Shown here: positions 18,183 to 25,287 of the stretch, piece after piece
How the letters are laid out: each line of letters begins with the position of its first letter
How positions within the stretch are numbered: position 1 is the first letter of the stretch
DNA from: CAKZNE01 sp964485405
GTDB lineage: Bacteria; Bacteroidota; Bacteroidia; Flavobacteriales; Schleiferiaceae
Assembly (NCBI GenBank): GCA_964485405.1
Contig: CAZAJG010000018.1
Span: 1-64,000 of the forward strand
Reading direction: 5' to 3'
Length of the DNA: 64,000 nucleotides
Program-made: the position numbers and the translations under genes
The notes under the pieces: model-generated
Databases searched by the model: none
Told to the model about the DNA's origin: nothing
What the model saw: only the letters and a program-made list of their open reading frames with translations

Positions 18183-19274
18183 ATGCGATTAACTAAAAAG
18201 AACTTAACGTCATACCTTTTAGATAAAGGGTTTCTTGATTATGAATCCGTTATTTCAGGAAAGATTCAGGTTTCACAAATGCAAAGTAGAAACAGCATTT
18301 TTAAAGTACATAAGAAAGATAAAAATGGAGTTTTTGTTAAGCAGTTAACCAATGTAGACATTCAGAATAGTTACTTATTGCAGAAGGATGCTACAAGCTT
18401 ATATCTTATTGGTAATGATCCTCTTTATAAGAAAACCGCTACTTACCTACCCGAGTATTATGGGTATGATACCAAACTTCAGGTTTTAGTAACAGAATTC
18501 TTACCCAATGCTAAAAACCTCTATGAGCTAACTGTTGAGCAAAAGAAATTCTCTCTAGAGCATGCTGAAACAATGGCTGAAATACTCTCCACTTTTCACT
18601 TTGATATTCAGTCTGAAATCAAGGAAAACAAACCCTTGCAGTTTTATACTCGCTTGATTCCTTGGGCACTTCAGATGCATCAAAAGATGGAATGGCCAGA
18701 AAGTCAAAAGATTGGCATGGGTGCTACCATAAACAATATGGTGATGGAGAACAAGAAGTTCCAAAGCATGCTAAAGGAAACAGCAGAGTTATGGGAGGCT
18801 ACTAGTTTGATTCATGGTGATGTGAAATGGTTAAACTTTATCTGTACCGAAAAAGATGGCCATACCGTAACCAAGTTAATAGACTGGGAAATTGCAGACA
18901 TTGGCGATCCCTTGTGGGATGTGGCTGGTGTGCTTCAATCTTATCTAACAGGATGGGTTACGAGTTATGAAAACAACTTGAATTATGAAAAGCAGTTGCC
19001 TGGTAATGAGTTTATGAAATTGGAAAACTCCAAACCAGCCACTAAACACTTTTGGGAATCCTACACCAAAAAAAGAGGGTTTAGTGCTGATGAGAGCTAT
19101 AAAGCACTCATTAAGAGCATTAAATATACAGCCGCTCGGTTAATTCAAACTGCTTTTGAAAGCAATGTAAATAGTCCCCAGCTGCTTCCGAACTCCATAC
19201 GAATGCTTCAGCTCAGCTATCACCTTTTTGAAAACCCCGAAAAAACAGGAGAGGAAGTTTTAGGCCTTAAATAG
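18183..19274 (+). CDS. APH/ChoK-like kinase, candidate Thr kinase of a lanthipeptide system
   Basis: This 363-residue protein has the aminoglycoside-phosphotransferase kinase fold: Lys53 in a GVFVKQL strand, the catalytic loop LIHGDVKWLNF (His211, Asp213, Asn218) and the metal-binding LIDWEIADIGDPLWDVA (Asp234). Stand-alone APH-like kinases phosphorylate Ser/Thr of precursor peptides in class V lanthipeptide clusters, where the partner is a HopA1-domain protein. Here the HopA1 gene follows by 9 bases and a LanC gene follows that. The same fold also serves antibiotic resistance and small-molecule kinases, so context carries the assignment. No membrane or signal segments are present. Confidence 0.8.
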   Translation: MRLTKKNLTSYLLDKGFLDYESVISGKIQVSQMQSRNSIFKVHKKDKNGVFVKQLTNVDIQNSYLLQKDATSLYLIGNDPLYKKTATYLPEYYGYDTKLQVLVTEFLPNAKNLYELTVEQKKFSLEHAETMAEILSTFHFDIQSEIKENKPLQFYTRLIPWALQMHQKMEWPESQKIGMGATINNMVMENKKFQSMLKETAELWEATSLIHGDVKWLNFICTEKDGHTVTKLIDWEIADIGDPLWDVAGVLQSYLTGWVTSYENNLNYEKQLPGNEFMKLENSKPATKHFWESYTKKRGFSADESYKALIKSIKYTAARLIQTAFESNVNSPQLLPNSIRMLQLSYHLFENPEKTGEEVLGLK

Positions 19275-19283
19275 AATATAAGC

Positions 19284-20327
19284 ATGAAAACACCAGACCA
19301 AATAAAAGATATAGCTCAACGCGTTCAACTCACGGCTCTCAATAGCTATTTAGTGGATGGAAAAGAGCATTTTGCTTACAACCAGAAACCTTACTTCGCC
19401 AGTCATTTGGCCCCACTCCACTTTGGGTCAAACGATGGTCACCCACAACAAGAGCAGGAAGACCATACCATTCAAAGTATGACCAATATTATTTACACAA
19501 AGTTCTATTGTAAGCTGCAGCAGAAAGAAAAAAAAGCCGCTAAAATCAATGTACAGATATCCGATCCTGAGTTTGTTAAAACACTGTCTGAAGCCAATTT
19601 ATCCACAGATGGATACGATTATGGCTGGATGGTTTACTCTTTCGATTCAAACGGATCCCCTTGGGCTTCTAAAAATGGTGCTATAAAGCAGCTTCATACA
19701 GGTACTTATGTGAATGACAACCCGAGTAAAAAAGGAATAGCAGCTGTGGGGGATAAGGTTCACGTTTATCGAAAAAAAGAAGATACAAAAACGCAGCCCG
19801 CCTTTTATTATGCCAATGGCAACGTTCCCTTACCTCAGGATGCCTCCTTTACCCGTTTTTATTTTAACATTAAACCAGAAGGTGCTACTGTTCTTATTCA
19901 ACATCTTACCTCTCTTTTAAACTACTATCAAATACCATTTTCCTTTAAGTGCTTAAACAATCCTAAAAACTATGTGCGCACGGATAGTGCTGTGTTGTAC
20001 TTGGATAAACTAAATACTCCTTTAGTATATATACTGTTAGGCTCATTTGTGGATAGTTTAAAAGAATATTTGAACAACGATATTCCCCTATTTGCTCTTA
20101 AACTATGGGATGGAATTGGGTTTGCAGAAGACCCTTCCAATGGGGATAGCTTTGGTATGAGTCGATCAAGGTTAATAGCAAAAGGCCTGCTGGAATCTTT
20201 CAAAAAGGGGGATGAAAATGACACTCAACGTGTAAAAACGGTAGAAGATTACTTAACCCAATCCGGATATGATATCCCCAAGTTTCACATTAATCCGCAT
20301 ACTCATTTTGAATACAATTTCGCCTAA
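19284..20327 (+). CDS. HopA1-domain protein (putative phospho-Thr lyase of lanthipeptide maturation)
   Basis: The 347-residue protein matches the T3SS-effector HopA1 family: RFYFNIKPEGATVLIQHL, LNYYQIPFSFKCL, YVRTDSAVLYLDKL and the late GIGFAEDPSNGDSFGMSRSR. HopA1-domain proteins are the proposed lyases that eliminate phosphate to give dehydroamino acids in class V lanthipeptides. It sits between the APH-like kinase and LanC with gaps of only 9 and 12 bases, so all three are surely one operon. It lacks any secretion signal, which speaks against an effector role. The lyase activity is inferred from the family and neighbourhood. Confidence 0.8.
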   Translation: MKTPDQIKDIAQRVQLTALNSYLVDGKEHFAYNQKPYFASHLAPLHFGSNDGHPQQEQEDHTIQSMTNIIYTKFYCKLQQKEKKAAKINVQISDPEFVKTLSEANLSTDGYDYGWMVYSFDSNGSPWASKNGAIKQLHTGTYVNDNPSKKGIAAVGDKVHVYRKKEDTKTQPAFYYANGNVPLPQDASFTRFYFNIKPEGATVLIQHLTSLLNYYQIPFSFKCLNNPKNYVRTDSAVLYLDKLNTPLVYILLGSFVDSLKEYLNNDIPLFALKLWDGIGFAEDPSNGDSFGMSRSRLIAKGLLESFKKGDENDTQRVKTVEDYLTQSGYDIPKFHINPHTHFEYNFA

Positions 20328-20339
20328 AATATTACAAGC

Positions 20340-21695
20340 ATGAAGGTTGATAATTATACACATCTTACTCAAAGTCCATATTTTAAGGTAGCCCACTCCA
20401 TTGGCATTCGTTTATGCCGTGATGCTATTTGGCATGGAAACCGCTGCAATTGGTTAGGAAACAATGTAGAAGTTTTTGACAATAAATACCAGTCGGTTAC
20501 ACAAACCTTTGGCTCTAATTTTTATACTGGCTTATCTGGTATAGCCTACTTTTTAAGTAAGCTTTTTATGGCTACACAGGATGGTGTTATTCTTCATACT
20601 CTCAATGGAACACTAAACAATGTTGTCCAAATGATGGATGAAGAAGAGCTTGGAAACTTTGGTATATATTCAGGGAAAATAGGTGTTGCGATTAAACTGA
20701 TTGAAATAGGAGAAGAACTAAATCGTCCCTATTTAATTGAAAAAGGTTTTTCCGTTTTAAAGACCCTTTCTCAGAAAGAAATTCAAGAATTTGAAATAGA
20801 TGTTATTGCCGGTGCAGCTGGGGTTATACCCAGTGTTCTATCCATCTATAAAAAACATCAAAACCATAGCCATCTTCTTCAACTGGCTATTAAATGTGGA
20901 AATTTTTTGCTAACGAAAGCGGATAAAGGCGATAAGGGATGGTCGTGGATAACCGTTGGAAATACCATGGGTTTGACCGGTTATTCTCACGGTGTTGCCG
21001 GGATAGGTCTTGCCTTTCTTGAGCTATTTGATACAACTGGCGATGAACGTTTTTACGAAGCAGCTTTCTCCAGTTTTGCCTATGAAAGTTCCTGGTTTAG
21101 TGCCAAAGAAGGCAATTGGCCGGATTTAAGAACTAACGATGGAAATCAAGGCAAACCGTTAGAGTTTATTATAGCTTGGTGTCATGGTGCTCCAGGCATC
21201 GCTTTATCTAGGATGAAAGCGTATGAATTAACAGATAACGAAAGCTTTAAACAAGAGGCATACATAGCCTTAGAAACCACCTACAAGAAGCTTCATGATG
21301 AGTTGCAAAATCCTCAAAGTCGATCTAACTACTCTTTATGTCATGGTATTGCAGGAAACGCAGACATACTGTTGCGAGGATATCAAATGTTCGGTGAACC
21401 GAAATATAAAGCAATAGCGGAAAAAGTAGGAAATCTGGGTGCGGAACGATTTGAACAAACAGGTTTAGATTGGCCTTCTGGGGTTTCAGACCCTACAGGT
21501 GGCTCTACAGGACAGGAGTTTGCTCCAGGAATGATGCTTGGAACTTCTGGCACAGGATACTTTTATCTAAGGTTAGCCGATCCACAAAACATAAAAACAG
21601 TATTGCTGCTTGAAAGCGAAAACACTTCTCATAAAAACCAAATGGTGCTTGATCAATCTATAGAACAGGCTCCATTGATTCTAAATGATATTTAA
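20340..21695 (+). CDS. LanC-like lanthionine cyclase with intact zinc site
   Basis: The 451-residue protein has the alpha-toroid repeats of LanC (FYTGLSGIAYFLSK, IYSGKIGVAIKL, GYSHGVAGIGLAFLEL, GTSGTGYFYLRL). The zinc ligands of nisin cyclase align with Cys281 (AWCHGAPG), Cys334 and His335 (SLCHGIAG), and the acid/base His with His217 (GYSHG). All key residues are therefore present, consistent with an active cyclase that adds Cys thiols to dehydrobutyrine. It is a free-standing LanC with no fused dehydratase. It ends 79 bases before the repetitive Thr/Cys gene, its likely substrate. Confidence 0.88.
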   Translation: MKVDNYTHLTQSPYFKVAHSIGIRLCRDAIWHGNRCNWLGNNVEVFDNKYQSVTQTFGSNFYTGLSGIAYFLSKLFMATQDGVILHTLNGTLNNVVQMMDEEELGNFGIYSGKIGVAIKLIEIGEELNRPYLIEKGFSVLKTLSQKEIQEFEIDVIAGAAGVIPSVLSIYKKHQNHSHLLQLAIKCGNFLLTKADKGDKGWSWITVGNTMGLTGYSHGVAGIGLAFLELFDTTGDERFYEAAFSSFAYESSWFSAKEGNWPDLRTNDGNQGKPLEFIIAWCHGAPGIALSRMKAYELTDNESFKQEAYIALETTYKKLHDELQNPQSRSNYSLCHGIAGNADILLRGYQMFGEPKYKAIAEKVGNLGAERFEQTGLDWPSGVSDPTGGSTGQEFAPGMMLGTSGTGYFYLRLADPQNIKTVLLLESENTSHKNQMVLDQSIEQAPLILNDI

Positions 21696-21698
21696 AAC

Positions 21699-21719
21699 AT
21701 TGATATAGCGCGTATCAAT
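21699..21719. promoter_or_regulatory. Inverted repeat between LanC and substrate gene
   Basis: ATTGATA (21699-21705) and TATCAAT (21713-21719) form a perfect 7-bp inverted repeat with a 7-base GC-containing spacer, just after the LanC stop. It could be an operator or an RNA hairpin that sets a different transcript level for the substrate gene. Confidence 0.4.
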
Positions 21720-21774
21720 TTCATCTCTACGTAGATTTTTTTTCAATTAATTCTAATCTTAAACTCAAATTGTC

Positions 21775-22684
21775 ATGAATACTATTTGTGTCACTTACAC
21801 CGGACCAGGGCCAGTTACCTTTCCTCCCTGTCATCCGAATCCGAGTACGCTTGCAACGGTTTGCACCCAAGTGGGTTGCGATCCTTCAAGTAGTGCTCAA
21901 GCTCAAACGATTGGTACTTTTGGACCCGTTCAATGTACGGTTGCCCATATTTGTCCTCAAGCAGTGGGCGCACAAGCTCAAACCATCGGTGTAACCGCTT
22001 GGCAAGGTTGTGGTACGAGTAATAATAATGGTGCTCAAGCGCAAACTATTGGAACTTATGGACCTGTACAATGTACAGTAGCACATATTTGCCCACAAGC
22101 AGAAGGTGCTCAGGCGCAAACAATTGGCGTAACAGGCTGGCAAGGTTGCGGTACAAGTAATAATAGTGGCGCACAAGCGCAGACGATTGGAACTTTCGGC
22201 CCTGTACAATGTACGGTTGCGCATATCTGTCCTCAAGCAGAAGGTGCTCAAGCGCAAACAATTGGTGTAACAGGTTGGCAAGGTTGCGGTACAGGTAATA
22301 ATAGTGGCGCACAAGCGCAAACTATTGGAACTTATGGACCTGTACAATGTACAGTAGCACATATTTNNNNNNNNNNNNNNNNNNNNNNNNNNNNNNNNNN
22401 NNNNNNNNNNNNNNNNNNNNNNNNNNNNNNNNNNNNNNNNNNNNNNNNNNNNNNNNNNNNNNNNNNGTGTAACAGGTTGGCAAGGTTGCGGTACAGGTAA
22501 TAATAGTGGCGCACAAGCGCAGACAATTGGAACTTTCGGCCCTGTACAATGTACGGTTGCTCATGTTTGTCCTCAAGCAGAGGGTGCACAGGCACAGACT
22601 ATCGGAACGTTTGCTACGGTTTGTACCCAAGTTGCATGTCCAACACATATGATTGGTTGCACAGGATATTTACACTGCAACTAG
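21775..22684 (+). CDS. Repetitive Thr/Cys protein, candidate multi-ring lanthipeptide precursor, interrupted by assembly gap
   Basis: The protein begins MNTICVTYTGPG and has a 40-residue head, then alternating 25-residue (A) and 21-residue (B) blocks, each opening with AQAQTIG, and a 32-residue tail ending GCTGYLHCN. Block A carries TFGPVQC and TVAHIC, block B carries TGWQGC; head and tail carry TLATVC/TFATVC, TQVGC/TQVAC, TFPPC, THMIGC and TGYLHC. Thus almost every Cys has a Thr four to six positions upstream, as expected for methyllanthionine rings. No signal peptide, leader-like acidic helix or T9SS domain is visible. The 100-N gap lies inside block A4; the frame is restored if 36 bases (or 36 plus multiples of 138) are missing, giving at least 281 residues. 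The real stop is TAG at 22682-22684. It could instead be a disulfide-rich surface protein, but the adjacent kinase, HopA1 and LanC genes favour a RiPP. Confidence 0.75.
21895..22606 (+). repeat. Tandem 138-bp super-repeat (A+B blocks) with AQAQTIG motif
   Basis: Alternating 75-bp (A) and 63-bp (B) coding blocks are visible as A1-B1-A2-B2-A3-B3-A4-gap-B4-A5, closed by a tenth AQAQTIG at 22586. Nucleotide copies are near-identical but carry synonymous changes (for example gtacaatgtac followed by agt or ggt), so the array is constrained at the protein level and is not freshly amplified. Confidence 0.9.
22367..22466. other. Assembly gap (100 N) inside the repeat array
   Basis: A round 100-base placeholder falls within the tandem repeat of the substrate gene. 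The flanks fit a loss of 36 bases, or 36 plus whole 138-bp units, so repeat number is undetermined. Confidence 0.95.
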
Positions 22685-22711
22685 AAAAGTGTTTTTATTT
22701 TAAAAACTTGG

Positions 22712-22745
22712 AAAGCAGGCTTCGAAAGGAGTCTGCTTTTTTGTT
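22712..22745 (+). terminator. Rho-independent terminator after the repetitive substrate gene
   Basis: AAAGCAG pairs with CTGCTTT across a 15-base interior (22712-22740) and is followed by further Ts. It lies 27 bases after the TAG stop and also separates the convergent redox operon. Confidence 0.75.
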
Positions 22746-22759
22746 GACTTAATTAAAGA

Positions 22760-23566
22760 TTAATCAGAGGTATAAATGCTAGAAAACCCATCGAGTACAT
22801 GTATTCCTCCTTCCTTGGGTAACCTAAGTATAAACCAATCTTCTAATTGCTCCATTTTAGCATTTAGGGCTATAGGTTTACCTACAAATGGCAGTAGTCT
22901 TTGATTGATAGAATTGGAGTCTTCTCCAGCTAATAAAAAATAGCTGGATTCTCCCTTTTGATTGGTAACAACAAAAACGGGTGGAATTCCTCCCGATAAG
23001 CAACGGGCAGCACAACTTCTATGGATTTTCCCAAAGCCCGGCTTCATTACTCCAAAATAGCATTTAGGGTCTATGATTTCTCCCTTTAGTTTAACATTCC
23101 CCAACTCCAACACGGGAGTTCTGTTTTCAATATTTGTAGATAAAGCTGTATACGTACCTTCTGTGTTATTCTCCAATTGCATTAGCGTTTTACCATTGTA
23201 ATAGACCAAGGTTCCAGAGAGTTTAATTAGCCTTCCTTCTAAATTCTCGCCCAACTCTTCTTCGATATTTTTTAAACCTGAATGGGCTCCAAACTTTCCA
23301 AAACCTATCAAAAGAATATTTTTAAAACCTCCTTCTTTATTGGTCACTCTAAGCATTGGGTAAGGTTGTTTGTGAAGAACTCCTTCTACCTCTGTAAGGG
23401 TGCCAAATTCAAACTGTGAATTTTTAAAGGTTTGTTGGAACACGGAAAAGGAAATTGCAAAAACCAGAATGAGTAAAGCTATAACTAGTACTGAATTCCG
23501 TACAAATTTCATGGTGCTTTTAGGTTGTTGCTCCAGATAACCGATGTAAAATTCATCCTTCTTCAA
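22760..23566 (-). CDS. Membrane-anchored protein with CAARCLSGGIPP motif (last gene of redox operon)
   Basis: The 268-residue protein has one membrane anchor (about residues 25-46) and an extracytoplasmic part that looks like two OB-type beta barrels (about 55-130 and 150-255). The second holds DPKCYFGVMKPGFGKIHRSC and AARCLSGGIPPVFVV. The Cys-rich GGIPP signature recurs in unassigned proteins associated with Rieske-type genes, but I know no function. Its ATG overlaps the stop of the ferric-reductase-Rieske gene by four bases. A metal- or cofactor-binding electron carrier or assembly role is possible; this is inference. Confidence 0.6.
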   Translation of the reverse strand: MKKDEFYIGYLEQQPKSTMKFVRNSVLVIALLILVFAISFSVFQQTFKNSQFEFGTLTEVEGVLHKQPYPMLRVTNKEGGFKNILLIGFGKFGAHSGLKNIEEELGENLEGRLIKLSGTLVYYNGKTLMQLENNTEGTYTALSTNIENRTPVLELGNVKLKGEIIDPKCYFGVMKPGFGKIHRSCAARCLSGGIPPVFVVTNQKGESSYFLLAGEDSNSINQRLLPFVGKPIALNAKMEQLEDWFILRLPKEGGIHVLDGFSSIYTSD

Positions 23567-24600
23567 TGGGTAATGTTTATAGGTTCTACAGGTGTTCCTT
23601 CATCTAGTGCCTTTGGATTTACATAAATGGATTCTCCATCTAGCTTTAAACGATATGTAGCCACTTTTTCATGAAAAGGTGGTGGGGATTGACCATTAGC
23701 CGGTAAATACTGGTATCCATGCCAAGGACAAGTAATACAGCCATCTACTATTTTGCCCTCTCCTAGTGGACCATTTTGATGTTTACAAACATTATGGACT
23801 GCGGATAATTTTCCTTCGTATTTGAATATGGCAATTCTTTCTCCGTCACAGCTCGTCATTTTCGCCCTATTTTCTTCAATCTCATTAAGCTCACATACGT
23901 ATTGCCAATCTTGAGATTCTTCTTTTTGTTTTCTATTATCGAAACGAGTTTCCTTTAAACCGGTATACACGTGTAAAGCAACAATTGAAATAAAACCCAA
24001 AATCAAGACCGTAAGTAAAACAGGAGATGTTTCTTGTTGAAACGCACCTAAAAAAACATGCAAAAGAATGAGTGCATAGGCTAAATATACTCCCATGTGC
24101 AAAGTCTTCCAAACTTTTGGACTCAAATTGGCTAACCAGAAGTCGTGGCTCGTAGTAGCCATAACAGCCAGAATAAGTAAGCCGATAAAGCCTAAAACCT
24201 GAAATGGAAAGTGGATTAAGGAATGGTAATCCATATTGGAAGAGAACAAGGATAATAATGGATTGATATCTCCTAGCGTATGGAACTGTATAATCGCAAA
24301 ACCTCCATGAATTAAAGCTATTAAGAACATACTCACTCCTAAGTGCCTTCTATTGTAAAGAAGTGGAAGAAATTTAGTATTGATCCGTGAGAGTGGACCA
24401 ATGGCTAATATTATATGCAGTAAAACAATAGCTAATGAGCCGAAGGCTCTTAAAATGAGCGTTTCTGGAGTTGTTTCTGGATTAAATACGAGGGTAATGC
24501 CCACGAAAACAGAGAGATAGAGCAAAATGAAGAAAAGGATAATACGATCGTACTTCTTTTTCTGCTTATTCCATAAAACTGGTACATAATTTACCCCCAT
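23563..24600 (-). CDS. Ferric-reductase-like membrane protein fused to a Rieske [2Fe-2S] domain
   Basis: Residues about 15-215 form six transmembrane helices of the ferric-reductase/MsrQ type (HIILAIGPLSRI, RRHLGVSMFLIALIHG, LHMGVYLAYALILLHVFLG) with several His suited to b-heme. Residues about 235-335 are a Rieske domain with CKH (AVHNVCKHQNGPLG) and CPWH (CITCPWHGYQY) ligand pairs. The fusion would pass electrons between a cytosolic [2Fe-2S] centre and membrane heme. It is directly adjacent to the 141-residue gene upstream (no gap) and overlaps the next gene by four bases. Substrate and direction of electron flow are unknown. Confidence 0.8.
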   Translation of the reverse strand: MGVNYVPVLWNKQKKKYDRIILFFILLYLSVFVGITLVFNPETTPETLILRAFGSLAIVLLHIILAIGPLSRINTKFLPLLYNRRHLGVSMFLIALIHGGFAIIQFHTLGDINPLLSLFSSNMDYHSLIHFPFQVLGFIGLLILAVMATTSHDFWLANLSPKVWKTLHMGVYLAYALILLHVFLGAFQQETSPVLLTVLILGFISIVALHVYTGLKETRFDNRKQKEESQDWQYVCELNEIEENRAKMTSCDGERIAIFKYEGKLSAVHNVCKHQNGPLGEGKIVDGCITCPWHGYQYLPANGQSPPPFHEKVATYRLKLDGESIYVNPKALDEGTPVEPINITH

Positions 24601-25026
24601 TTAAAACGAAACCTTAATGTTCGTAATTTCTTGATTTTTAATGTAATCGAATAGACTAATAGCTGCCCAATCCTCTATGTCATTATCTACTTTGAACCGA
24701 TATGCTCCAGTAGCTCCTATTTGTCCAAGAGTTTTGAGGCTACCGTCCTTATACATGAGAGATAGCTGGGCACTTGCCATTTTTAATGGCGAAATAAGCA
24801 CCAACTCCAAAAGCTCAACATTGCCTGCAGAACCTCTTAGATTTATTTTAAAATTAGCGGTTTGGTGCTCCTTTATAATTGGGGCTACAGAATCTGTTGT
24901 TACCTCCAGTGCCACTTCCTTAACTTGAGCAGGATTACTCAAAATAGCAAGAGTTATTAATGTTGAAACCGAAACGGCTAAAAGGAGCCATAGATTTCTA
25001 TGGCCTTTCCTTAAGGAATTTATCAT
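24601..25026 (-). CDS. Single-TM secreted protein, unknown (141 aa)
   Basis: I do not recognise this protein. One membrane segment near the N terminus (LWLLLAVSVSTLITLAIL) is followed by an extracytoplasmic domain rich in beta strands (FKINLRGSAGNVELLELVLISP, SLMYKDGSLKTLGQIG). No metal ligands are obvious. It sits between the 69-residue membrane protein (3 bases) and the ferric-reductase-Rieske gene (0 bases), so it is part of that operon. Confidence 0.6.
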   Translation of the reverse strand: MINSLRKGHRNLWLLLAVSVSTLITLAILSNPAQVKEVALEVTTDSVAPIIKEHQTANFKINLRGSAGNVELLELVLISPLKMASAQLSLMYKDGSLKTLGQIGATGAYRFKVDNDIEDWAAISLFDYIKNQEITNIKVSF

Positions 25027-25029
25027 TCG

Positions 25030-25239
25030 CTATTTTTTCATAAGTCTTTGTGAGAGTATTGGCCACATTAAAATGGCACCAGGAACCAATAGAAGGCGTA
25101 CGGTCCACTTGCTATTGGTTATAAGAGGATCCATTTTAAAGGCTCCTCTAACAAAAAAGTATACAGCAAAAACAAAACCTGCCGCAAAATAGGCTTGGAG
25201 CAGATAAACGAAAGCTTGGATTATAGTTAACATAGTCAT
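25030..25239 (-). CDS. Small two-TM membrane protein (69 aa) of redox operon
   Basis: Two hydrophobic segments (about residues 4-30 and 47-62) flank a basic loop (RGAFKMDPLITNSKWTVRL). Its operon position between the Rieske-GltS fusion (48 bases upstream) and the 141-residue protein (3 bases) suggests a subunit or anchor of the same complex. No family is recognised with confidence. Confidence 0.6.
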   Translation of the reverse strand: MTMLTIIQAFVYLLQAYFAAGFVFAVYFFVRGAFKMDPLITNSKWTVRLLLVPGAILMWPILSQRLMKK

Positions 25240-25287
25240 ATTGGTGAGTGTTATTGATGTGGACGGTATTTTGGTGGAATGGGTTCT

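Noticed and set aside
18183..19274. Aminoglycoside resistance kinase
   Set aside because: The fold alone would allow it, but its operon with HopA1 and LanC genes points to peptide modification.
22467..22500. Apparent early end of the repetitive gene at 22500
   Set aside because: The 100-N filler is not a multiple of three. A 36 + 138n filling restores the frame to the stop at 22684.
21895..22606. CRISPR-like array
   Set aside because: The repeat is a coding 75/63-bp alternation without unique spacers or cas genes.
21886..22648. Long antisense open frames across the Thr/Cys repeat (up to about 158 codons)
   Set aside because: They arise from the periodic codon pattern of the repeat and end or break at the gap; the sense frame has clear protein-level conservation.
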